From positions 1-7,841 of the forward strand of contig NZ_CALIBF010000005.1 of NCBI RefSeq assembly GCF_938045465.1: a stretch of 7,841 bases of DNA, read 5' to 3'. Numbering within the stretch: the first letter of the stretch is position 1; the number at the start of each line of letters is the position of its first letter. The stretch is from an uncultured Campylobacter sp. (GTDB lineage Bacteria > Campylobacterota > Campylobacteria > Campylobacterales > Campylobacteraceae). The notes under the pieces were generated by a model. It did no database searches. It saw only the letters and a list, made by a program, of their open reading frames with translations, and was not told the origin of the DNA. The position numbers were made by a program, and so were the translations under genes. This document shows positions 1-5,803 of this stretch, in pieces.

Positions 1-1
1 A

Positions 2-73
2 ATTTACTATCCTTGCGGTCAAAAAGAGTATTTCGTAAAGAAAGACGAAATAGAAAAATGGCAATGGCAATAA
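2..73 (+). CDS. C-terminal end of an unidentified protein (partial)
   Basis: An open frame enters from the left edge and ends at TAA 71-73, giving 23 visible residues: a Y-Y-P-C-G segment, a charged stretch rich in K and E, and a terminal W-Q-W-Q. The composition is protein-like, and the stop lies 24 bases before a gene with a strong ribosome binding site, as expected within an operon. Because the next three genes look like immunity proteins, this could be the end of a toxin C-terminal domain or of another immunity protein, but the visible part is too short to assign. The start and bulk of the gene lie outside the window. Confidence 0.55.
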   Translation: MYYPCGQKEYFVKKDEIEKWQWQ

Positions 74-97
74 TCTTATACTTAAAAGGAGCGAATT

Positions 98-442
98 ATG
101 TTATTTACAGATGAGGATTTTGTAAATATAGTGCCGCAGGATCTTTTAGAGCGCGGTATAAACTTAAGAGAGAAGCTCGGTTTTTATGAAATCGCTTGGA
201 AATTTGACGATGTAATGGAGGTGCTAAAAATCACAAGAGATAAAGGTATGATTATCCTAGGAGGAGACGTATATCGCTTAAGCGGTAATAAGCCCATAAT
301 CACAGGCGATGGCTGGTACACGAACAAGGGAGATGACAATGCGTTCGAAGTAGCGATCAAATATATCACCAATTATCGCGCTAGAAACGGAGATGATTTT
401 GCATACTGCCCAGTCATTAGCCCCGGGCGGGCGTCCAAATGA
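98..442 (+). CDS. Imm40-like immunity protein (putative)
   Basis: A 114-residue cytoplasmic protein with no signal peptide or membrane segment. The ATG at 98 is preceded by AAAAGGAG (84-91) at a spacing of 6, which fixes the start. The body has an N-terminal LLERGINLRE-type segment (about 17-26), then FYEIAWKFDD (about 29-38), a strand GMIILGGDVYRLSG (about 50-63), and NYRARNGDDF near 92-101. From memory this pattern resembles Immunity protein 40 of polymorphic toxin systems, which protects a cell against the toxin made by itself or its kin. That is a family-level judgement, not a search result. It lies 24 bases after the preceding frame and heads a run of small immunity-like genes. The last residues (PGRASK) come from a GC-rich stretch and look unlike the rest; another frame continues there with coding-like sequence to 545, so the true C-terminus may differ. 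Confidence 0.6.
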   Translation: MLFTDEDFVNIVPQDLLERGINLREKLGFYEIAWKFDDVMEVLKITRDKGMIILGGDVYRLSGNKPIITGDGWYTNKGDDNAFEVAIKYITNYRARNGDDFAYCPVISPGRASK

Positions 443-545
443 AAATTTTAATTGGATTGTGTATAGGAAATTTCATAAAAGTATAGAGTATGCTTTAAGC
501 GAGCGGATAGAATTTGAATTCGGCACAAAGAAGAGGATTGGGTAA
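393..545 (+). pseudogene. Coding-like fragment overlapping the end of the Imm40-like gene
   Basis: A different frame from the Imm40-like gene is open from 393 (ATG) to TAA 543-545. Its convincing part starts at about 423, reading P-G-G-R-P-N-E-N-F-N-W and then a charged, aromatic stretch ending G-T-K-K-R-I-G. One extra base in the run CCCCGGGCGGGCG (421-433) would join Imm40-like residue I-S-P-G directly to G-R-P-N-E-N-F. Two explanations fit. It may be a frameshifted C-terminal extension of the 98-442 gene, or a leftover C-terminus of another gene (for instance a displaced toxin tip) fused by recombination. No ribosome binding site of its own is evident. The composition looks like protein rather than a random frame, but it is short. 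Confidence 0.35.
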
Positions 546-580
546 AACTTTAAATTTGGAAAGGAATAAGGGGAAACGCT

Positions 581-646
581 GTGAAATTTAAAATTTTAGA
601 ACCAAGGCTTTATGAAAAGTATAAAGATATGGTTATAGATGCGTGA
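581..646 (+). other. Short GTG ORF with strong RBS, possible 5' part of the next gene
   Basis: GTG at 581 sits 7 bases after AAGGGG (568-573), a better start signal than the following gene has. The frame encodes 21 residues (starting M-K-F-K-I-L-E-P-R-L-Y) before TGA 644-646. The next gene's ATG (639) overlaps this end in another frame. Dropping one base near 644 joins the two into one protein. So this is either the frameshifted N-terminus of the 639-1040 protein or a small leader ORF that couples translation into it. Confidence 0.4.
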
Positions 647-1040
647 GGATGAAAGGGTAAATACAGCATTGATGGCCAAAATAGATATTTTATTAAATTT
701 AATAAATTTTTCTAAAAATATAAGCGCGATAAAAAGCGACTTGGCAAAGATAGGCTTTAATAGCGAATCAGAGCTTGTAACAATAACAAAAAATACCATC
801 GCAAATATCTTAAATAGGGTCATCGATAAAGAAATTTCATATGATCTCCTTGAGGAATGGGCAAATTTAATAGAGTGTCGCGAGGATATAGGATATGAGG
901 ATGAAATTTTGCAAGAGATCATATTCGAACTGGCAAACCCTTGTCTTTATGGAGAGATAGACGAAGAGAAGATTTGTATGATTTTAGATGAAATTAAATA
1001 CGGGCGGAGCGAGACGAATGATATTAGAGAAAAATATTGA
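639..1040 (+). CDS. Colicin-D-immunity-like helical protein (putative immunity)
   Basis: The protein has 133 residues from ATG 639, is predicted mostly alpha-helical and acidic, and has no signal or membrane segment. The core runs IDILLNLINFSKN, then GFNSESELVTITKN, then a block with SYDLLEEWANLIECREDIGY (about 79-98) and IIFELANP (about 107-114). I recall the EEWAN...REDIG...FELANP pattern from widespread small proteins of the colicin-D-immunity-like kind, which block a toxin nuclease. The family name is uncertain. No good ribosome binding site precedes ATG 639 or the in-frame ATG at 672, whereas GTG 581 in another frame has one, so the gene may be frameshifted near 644. It overlaps the next gene by 23 bases, indicating one transcript and probable translational coupling. 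AT content is high, unlike creD and tsaD downstream. Confidence 0.55.
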   Translation: MREDERVNTALMAKIDILLNLINFSKNISAIKSDLAKIGFNSESELVTITKNTIANILNRVIDKEISYDLLEEWANLIECREDIGYEDEILQEIIFELANPCLYGEIDEEKICMILDEIKYGRSETNDIREKY

Positions 1041-1353
1041 TATTGTGGGCGAGAGGGCAATTTTATTGATGGCGCTAGGCTCATTGCAGGCATTGGAGCA
1101 CCAGGCGATTACCATAGATGAAAGCCAAAGAATTTTGTTTTCGCCCTATATTTCAACGCATTTGGAAAACAATAAAGTTAGCAAGCGTGTCATAGATATA
1201 ATAACTGAATGTTGCGAACTAGAGGATATTTTCGAAATAATTCCTACAAAATATATACAAACCTTACGAATATTGCAAAATAGAATAATAAAAATTTTAA
1301 AGCAATACGATAAAGAATCTGGAAAAAGATGGGTAATTATAGATGAGGGGTAG
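1018..1353 (+). CDS. DUF3969-like small protein (putative immunity)
   Basis: A 111-residue protein from ATG 1018; GGAG at 1006-1009 lies 8 bases upstream. An in-frame ATG at 988 exists but would add ten residues lying deep inside the preceding gene, so 1018 is preferred. The sequence shows an N-terminal helix (ERAILLMALGSLQALEHQ, about 10-27), an ITIDESQRILFSPYI segment (about 28-42) and CELEDIFEIIP (about 62-72). This ILFSP plus ELEDI..IP signature is what I remember of DUF3969, a family of small cytoplasmic proteins often found beside polymorphic toxins. The role is inferred from neighbourhood: third in a row of immunity-like genes, overlapping the second by 23 bases. No toxin partner is visible. 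It ends 41 bases before the IS element. Confidence 0.55.
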   Translation: MILEKNIDIVGERAILLMALGSLQALEHQAITIDESQRILFSPYISTHLENNKVSKRVIDIITECCELEDIFEIIPTKYIQTLRILQNRIIKILKQYDKESGKRWVIIDEG

Positions 1354-1394
1354 CCTCTATAGCTCCGTTTTTTGGCGAGCACTAAAAAAAATTT

Positions 1395-1431
1395 GGTTCA
1401 AGATAAGTTAAAAACTTTTAAAGGAATTTTT
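1395..1431 (+). repeat. IS left terminal inverted repeat (IRL)
   Basis: This 37-bp end pairs with 2321-2357 with three mismatches. The outer 13 bases (1395-1407) are also perfectly inverted at 1434-1446, so the left tip forms a long imperfect hairpin from 1395 to 1446. That hairpin may act as a terminator shielding the element from transcription coming from the immunity array. Confidence 0.88.
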
Positions 1432-1613
1432 GGCTTATCTTGAACCTTTAAAATTTTAATGTCACGATAGAAATTCTGTGTAAATTTAAGTCCTTTCAAT
1501 ACTTTATAATGCTATTAATAAGATCGATGACACAATATAAATCATAGATTTTAGATAAGTCGGTAAATTTTATGATTTAAGGAGTTTGATAGTATTAATC
1601 TAACTATTAAGGC

Positions 1614-2316
1614 TCAATTAAACTTAAGCGGATTCTCTCTTATCAGTTTCAACAGTTTCTGATATAAGTTTTCCCGTGTAGTTTTAGTATTATATCTAAA
1701 ATTCCCATTCTTTTAAATGAAGCAAGAAATTTTCTTTCTTAATGCCTTTAAATTTAGCTAGTCTATGTTTAGCATATCCCCAGAAGTTTTCTATACCATT
1801 GATATGATTTTTACCGTTAGCAAATTCATTTTTAGAGTGCTTTACCCTGTAGTGTGCTTTGGCTCCATAATCAACCAATCCGTCATAGGCCTTCCAGCAA
1901 TCAGAGTAAATAACGCTCTCATCCAATTCGCTAAACTCTGATAATATGGGTATTAGCTCACTGGCAGAACAGTTTTTAACTATCTGGGTATAGACCTTAC
2001 CGTCACGCTTTAGCATTCCAAATACGGGTGTTTTATTTGCTGCGCCTCTACCTCTTTTACCCCTTACTCTTTTAGATCCGAAGTAACTTTCATCTATTTC
2101 TATTTCACCTGAAAACTTAGATATCTTCTCGCACTCTTTAGACATAAGAGCTCTTATTTCTCTAAAGATTTTACATAGGGTTGCTTCTGAAATTTTAGTT
2201 AAATTTGATATCTTTGATGCTTCTATATCCTCCGTGAAGTACTTTAGAATTTCTCTAAATTTCTTTTCTGAAATTCGGGAACGAATTATATACTTGTTTT
2301 TCATCGACAGGATCAT
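1614..2316 (-). pseudogene. IS1595-family (ISXO2-like) transposase, frameshifted near C-terminus
   Basis: This is a DDE-type transposase that cuts and joins the IS ends. The uninterrupted frame runs from ATG 2316 to TAG 1696 (206 aa). The start is supported by AAAGGAG 9 bases upstream inside the right repeat. A helix-turn-helix-like segment spans about 30-55. The catalytic core shows EIDESYFG (D75), KRGRGAANKTPVFGMLKR (87-104), VIYSDCWKAY (D139) and KHSKNEFA...KNHINGIENFWGYAKHRL (N173/E176, K183), as expected for ISXO2-like enzymes. No N-terminal zinc ribbon is visible. The frame breaks after HLKEWEF. Removing one base from the AAAA run at 1698-1701 restores the usual tail (R-Y-N-T-K-T-T-R-E-N, then L-L-K-L-I-R-E-N-P-L), ending at TGA 1614-1616, about 233 aa in all. 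The lesion could be a real inactivating mutation, a sequencing error, or slippage on the run. Confidence 0.88.
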
Positions 2317-2320
2317 AGTT

Positions 2321-2357
2321 AAAAACTCCTTTGAAAGTTTTTAACTTATCTTGAGCC
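2321..2357 (-). repeat. IS right terminal inverted repeat (IRR)
   Basis: This 37-bp end pairs with 1395-1431. It contains the AAAGGAG (2326-2332 read on the minus strand) that serves as the transposase ribosome binding site, so the terminus doubles as a translation signal. A perfect 10-bp inverted repeat (2318-2327 and 2336-2345, loop of 8) overlaps that site and could hide it in readthrough RNA. Confidence 0.88.
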
Positions 2358-3750
2358 ATTATTTATTAAAAGCGGGCTATAGCTTTTTGGATTTTCATAA
2401 AATTTCGCTCTCTACCGAGCATATGCAGTATAAAGGTCTCTATCCGCTGCGACCGGAATTCAGCTCATGGTTAAACGGACAGCTGGATAACCGCAAATAC
2501 GAGCGCGATACACACACGATCAAATACACGTATAATCAAGCGACCTGCTAGAGCTCGACATTACGGGATATTACACCAAGCATCAACGCATCGGATCGAC
2601 TTCGACGAACGTAAAATGGGGCGTCGAGACCAAAGGCGGCAAAATCGGCGCTAAGAGTAAATTTGAAACGGGCGATCTGGCTCATACGCTACGTTACGGC
2701 TTTGATTACTACCGCTCCGAAAACTACGTTAAGCCCGGCAATCTACGCCCCGAAAAGGTCGATAATTATAGCTTTTATATTGAGGATGCTATGCGCTACG
2801 GCGGGCTTACGGTAACTCCTGGCGTGCGCTACGAAAGGCACGAACTAAAGACTTACAACGGCAGAGGCGCCAATATCTCTAGCTACAAATATAAATTTGA
2901 CGAAGTAAGCCCTGCTTTAGCGCTTGATTACGAGATTGGCGCGGGATTTGGAGCGTTTGCGAGCTATGCGCGAGTATTTAGAGGACCTGACGTAATGGAG
3001 AGCATGATGGCTGCGGGTACAAGCCGTGGCAGACCGCTAAGCTGGATGGCTAACGAAAATTTAAAAGCCACTACGGGCAACGCCTACGAAATAGGCGGTC
3101 GCTACAAAAGCGAGCTAGGAGAGAACTCCTCGGTAAGCCTAACTGCGAAGTATTTCAGAACGGAGTATAAAAATCTCATCGTAGATAACAATGCGGCGGG
3201 CGGAATCGTCGGCTGCCCGGGAGGCGCACAGGGCACCTTATGCAGGGCTAACGCAGGCGGTGCGGATATTGACGGCGTCGAGCTTTACGCAAGATTGATA
3301 TTAGATGATTTGAGCCTTGCTGCGGGCTACACCCATCAGCACGTAGAATATAAAGACCGCGTACGCAGCGGCTCGGGCTATCTAAGCTCAAACATCATCG
3401 GCTACCGCGACTATGGCGATAAATACACCTTCAATGCCGAGTACGCAATCTCTGCGGCGGATCTACTGCTGGGCTATAACTTGCTCTTTTTCGACTCCAA
3501 AAACGTAGCCTCCGCAAATAGCGACGAAAAAACAAAAGTGCCTAGCTACGCGGTTCACGATCTATATGTGACCTACGCTCCGGATAGCGGGCGATTTAAA
3601 GGGCTTGAGATCAACGCGGGCGTTTACAATCTCTTTGATAAAGCCTACGCGTCGCACTCACAGCGCAGTGCCGATTTCACCGGAGATTCAAACGCTATCG
3701 ACTGGGAGCCGGGACGAAATTTCAAGCTAAGCGTGGCGTATAAATTTTAA
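2358..3750 (+). pseudogene. TonB-dependent outer membrane receptor, N-terminally deleted and frameshifted
   Basis: Only the C-terminal beta-barrel part remains (about 460 residues of a family usually 650-750 long). The signal peptide, TonB box and plug that should precede it are absent, and the sequence starts flush with the IS right end. Barrel strands are evident: AGYSFLDFHKISLSTEH, then a YPLRPEF loop and NGQLDNRKYERDT. Near 2541-2548 the frame shifts by one base, from ...TYNQ to DLLELDITGYYT. The second frame runs unbroken to TAA 3748-3750 and includes GVRYERHELKTYNG, an AFASYARVFRGPDV strand, an external loop with a CPGGAQGTLC pair of cysteines (3212-3243), VYNLFDKAYASHS and the terminal AYKF, whose last Phe is typical of barrel assembly signals. 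An ATG at 2791 gives 319 aa but lies mid-barrel, so it is not the true start. Intact relatives import ferric siderophores or haem; the substrate cannot be told here. The product is almost certainly non-functional. Confidence 0.88.
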
Positions 3751-3811
3751 AGCTTACGCGAGATGACGGCACGAAATTTTGCACGCTAAAGCAGCGAAAT
3801 TTTAAAAATTC

Positions 3812-3845
3812 AAAGCCCTTGGAATTTCAAAATTCCTAGGGCTTT
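3812..3845 (+). terminator. Hairpin terminator after the TonB receptor remnant
   Basis: Arms AAAGCCCTTGGAATTT (3812-3827) and AAATTCCTAGGGCTTT (3830-3845) pair over 16 positions with one mismatch. The inner A/T pairs would open into a small loop. The last arm ends in CTTT but no long T-run follows, so efficiency is uncertain. The symmetric A/T flanks could let it work in both directions. Confidence 0.65.
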
Positions 3846-3851
3846 ATAAAT

Positions 3852-3878
3852 TTGAAATTCTTAGACTTAGAATTTCAA
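3852..3878. repeat. Second hairpin next to the terminator
   Basis: A perfect 10-bp inverted repeat, TTGAAATTCT (3852-3861) and AGAATTTCAA (3869-3878), with a 7-base loop, followed by GCTTTT. It lies 6 bases after the first hairpin. It may be a back-up terminator or part of a structured transcript end. Confidence 0.5.
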
Positions 3879-3918
3879 GCTTTTAAATTCTACTAACATA
3901 AATTTTCTCGTAAAATTC

Positions 3919-3946
3919 TTGCGAATAGCAAAATTCTCATTCGCAA
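3919..3946. repeat. Small inverted repeat upstream of creD
   Basis: TTGCGAAT (3919-3926) and ATTCGCAA (3939-3946) are perfectly inverted around a 12-base AT-rich centre. The geometry would suit a dimeric regulator site as well as an RNA hairpin. It lies about 165 bases before the creD start. No function can be assigned. Confidence 0.35.
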
Positions 3947-4110
3947 TGAAATTCTAGCTTGCAGCGAAATCCCCAAAATTAAAAACGATATCCGCAGCGC
4001 TTCACATCCAAAGTTCGTTTAAAATTTATAAAATCCCTCCCGCTTCAAGCGCCGTCCGTTTACTCTTCATCGTTAAAATTCTGTTTTAATTCTACTTAAA
4101 AGGAGAGCCT

Positions 4111-5505
4111 TTGTTAAATTCTACTAAAAACGCCATTCGCGGGGCATTTTGGACGAAACCGTTCATAGTTTTAGTGCTGCTTTTGCTGCTGCTAATCCCA
4201 CTAAGCTTTATCGATAATCTTACCTACTCGCGCTCCGAAACCAAGCAGCTCGCGCAGGATTCGATCCTCACGCCGGTGGGCGGCGAGCTGCAAATCCAGG
4301 GGCTTGCGATCGTAGTGCCCTACGCAGAGATAATCGAAGCGATAGACAAAAGCAACAACGAGCTCATAAAAAGGCGCGTAGAGAAAAATTTCATCATAGT
4401 GCCTAAAAACTACTCTCTCGCGGCGGAGATCGACCCCACCTATCTAAAGCGCGGAATTTTTCGCGTTCCGATCTATAACGGCGACTTCGCGCTTAAGGCG
4501 GACTTTGAGGCGATAAACTATACCGAGCTCGGCGTCGATCCTGCGCGGCTAAATTTCGACGAAGCCGTGCTAGTGCTCGGCGTAGGCAATCAAAAATCCT
4601 TCACCGCTTCTCCCGCTTTAAGCCTAAACGGCAAGGAGCTTAAGCAATATCACGGCAACACCGAAGCTAAAATTTTCGATCGAAGCCTAATCTATAAGCT
4701 CCCCGCTTCCGCGCTATCGTCTGATTTTAGCATCAGCGGCACGCTTAAAATTCAAGGTGGCGAGGCGCTTCATCTAGCTCCGATCGCGCAAAATAGCCGT
4801 TTTGAAATTAGCTCTACTTGGGCATCGCCTAGCTTTGGCGGCGGCTTTATCGCCAAATCGCGCGAGGTAAGCGCTAGCGGTTTTAAAGCTTCGTGGGAAG
4901 TTACAGGCTTAGCCGCAGGCATTGCTCCTGCGTGGCTTGCAGATCAAGATGACCGCGTCGCTATGACGAACTGGCGCAGCAACGACGATAGAAATGACGC
5001 CGTAAGCATCGGCTTCATCGAGCCCGTGAACAACTACTCGCTGATTAAGCGCTGCACGGATTACGCTCTGTTATTCTTAGCGGTGCCGTTTTTGGCGATC
5101 TTTTTGTGCGAGGTTTATACTCACGAGCGCATCCACCCGATCCAATATCTACTCATCGGGCTTGAGGACGTCGTTTTCTACCTGCTGGTGCTTTCGCTTT
5201 CCGAGCATATGGGCTTTGCGATTAGCTACGCCATCTCGGCGATCGCAGTTAGCGCGATAGTGTTTTTCTACGCGAGCGCAATTTTCAAAGGCGCGCGCTG
5301 GGGCATTTTCATCACTTGCGTTCAGCTCGTTTCATATGCGATCCTCTATGTCATCTTAAATTCCGAAGACTACGCCCTATTAATGGGAAGTCTGATGATC
5401 TTTGCGGTGATTTCGCTCGTTATGTATTTTACGCGCAAGCTCGATTGGTACGATACGGCGATCCCAAGCGGCGAGAAAAAGCAGGAGCAAGAGCCCGAAA
5501 TTTAG
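4111..5505 (+). CDS. creD: Inner membrane protein CreD
   Basis: A 464-residue member of the CreD family (E. coli CreD is about 450). The family is tied to envelope stress and, in CreBC-bearing bacteria, to beta-lactam response and envelope integrity; its molecular activity is unknown. One membrane helix at about 18-35 (FIVLVLLLLLLIPLSFI) precedes a large periplasmic beta-rich domain holding the family block PSFGGGFIAKSREVSASGFKASW (240-262). Five further membrane segments follow at about 318-338, 346-368, 371-393, 397-417 and 421-441, including HPIQYLLIGLEDVVFYLLVLSLSEH and the closing FTRKLDWY. The start is TTG 4111, supported by AAAAGGAG (4098-4105) five bases upstream; no ATG lies nearby in frame. 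No creB or creC is in the window, so control by CreBC is not supported here. A strong terminator follows, so it looks monocistronic. The frame is intact and GC-richer than the left block. Confidence 0.95.
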   Translation: MLNSTKNAIRGAFWTKPFIVLVLLLLLLIPLSFIDNLTYSRSETKQLAQDSILTPVGGELQIQGLAIVVPYAEIIEAIDKSNNELIKRRVEKNFIIVPKNYSLAAEIDPTYLKRGIFRVPIYNGDFALKADFEAINYTELGVDPARLNFDEAVLVLGVGNQKSFTASPALSLNGKELKQYHGNTEAKIFDRSLIYKLPASALSSDFSISGTLKIQGGEALHLAPIAQNSRFEISSTWASPSFGGGFIAKSREVSASGFKASWEVTGLAAGIAPAWLADQDDRVAMTNWRSNDDRNDAVSIGFIEPVNNYSLIKRCTDYALLFLAVPFLAIFLCEVYTHERIHPIQYLLIGLEDVVFYLLVLSLSEHMGFAISYAISAIAVSAIVFFYASAIFKGARWGIFITCVQLVSYAILYVILNSEDYALLMGSLMIFAVISLVMYFTRKLDWYDTAIPSGEKKQEQEPEI

Positions 5506-5537
5506 CCTTTAAATTTGCTGCTAAATTTAATCGCAAC

Positions 5538-5571
5538 GGCCTTTGGAGCTTTAAAATCCAAAGGCCATTTT
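5538..5571 (+). terminator. Rho-independent terminator of creD
   Basis: GGCCTTTGGA (5538-5547) and TCCAAAGGCC (5557-5566) form a perfect 10-bp stem with a 9-base AT-rich loop, followed by ATTTT. It starts 33 bases after the creD stop. Confidence 0.85.
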
Positions 5572-5653
5572 AAATTTGCTCGCTAAATTTCAACTGCTAA
5601 AATTTCATCTATTTAAAATTTACCCGACGCGGTATGCAAACTGCGACCGAGCC

Positions 5654-5729
5654 AAACGGCGCATTTTAAAATTTTGCCCCGCAAGCGGGAGCATGTCGCG
5701 ACAAAGACAAAATTTAAAACGCGCCGTTT
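5654..5729. repeat. 76-bp nested palindrome between creD and tsaD
   Basis: The outer arms AAACGGCGC (5654-5662) and GCGCCGTTT (5721-5729) are perfect. Pairing continues inward through TTTTAAA/TTTTG tracts (to about 5676 and from 5708) with one mismatch and one bulged base. The enclosed part holds two more palindromes, CCCGC-aa-GCGGG (5678-5689) and TGTCGCGACA (5694-5703). The whole folds as a long stem topped by two small hairpins. T-rich sequence follows (from 5727). It may be a terminator, a structured RNA, or a small repeated element like a REP or MITE. Confidence 0.6.
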
Positions 5730-5772
5730 TAAATTTTAAAATTTCATCTGCGCCGCAAAGCCGATTTTTGAG

Positions 5773-5778
5773 TATAAT
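5773..5778 (+). promoter_or_regulatory. Sigma70 -10 box of tsaD
   Basis: A perfect TATAAT preceded by TTTTTGAG, the T-rich and semi-conserved upstream context typical of Campylobacter housekeeping promoters, which usually lack a clear -35. Transcription would start near 5785, giving a leader of about 20 bases that includes AAGGA at 5793-5797. Confidence 0.75.
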
Positions 5779-5803
5779 GAGCGAAAAATTTTAAGGATTT
5801 TGT

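Larger units (their letters stand above)
1395..2357. mobile_element. IS1595-family (ISXO2-like) insertion sequence, 963 bp
   Basis: The element is bounded by 37-bp terminal inverted repeats starting GGTTCAAGATAAG (left) and GGCTCAAGATAAG (right, read from the minus strand), with 34 of 37 positions matching. It carries one transposase on the minus strand (1614-2316), frameshifted near its end. The 167 bases between the left-end hairpin and the transposase stop (1447-1613) show no gene that I can support. Members of this family normally leave 8-bp target duplications, but the flanks here are aaaaattt (1387-1394) and attattta (2358-2365), which do not match. The right end lies inside a TonB-dependent receptor gene. 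Confidence 0.9.
3751..4110. other. AT-rich intergenic region with tandem hairpins
   Basis: These 360 bases lack any gene I can support. They hold three inverted repeats (3812-3845, 3852-3878, 3919-3946), several copies of AAAATTCT, a weak -10-like TATAAAAT at 4027-4034, and the creD ribosome binding site AAAAGGAG at 4098-4105. Confidence 0.7.

Noticed and set aside
1146..1382. Minus-strand 78-aa ORF opposite the DUF3969-like gene
   Set aside because: It is a shadow of a better supported plus-strand gene and has no start signal.
1387..2365. 8-bp target-site duplication flanking the IS
   Set aside because: The flanking octamers aaaaattt and attattta differ; only general A/T similarity remains.
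2351..2551. Independent 66-aa gene starting TTG at the IS right end
   Set aside because: Its start codon is IS terminal sequence and its residues are beta-barrel strands that continue in the next frame; it is part of the receptor remnant.
3751..4110. CRISPR array or tRNA gene in the intergenic repeats
   Set aside because: Repeats are short and unevenly spaced, with no regular spacers, and no cloverleaf with TTCRA and anticodon arm could be traced.
5316..5794. Two plus-strand ORFs overlapping the creD end and the creD-tsaD spacer
   Set aside because: One is a shadow of creD. The other reads through the palindromic spacer, has biased K/F/R-rich composition and lacks a ribosome binding site.
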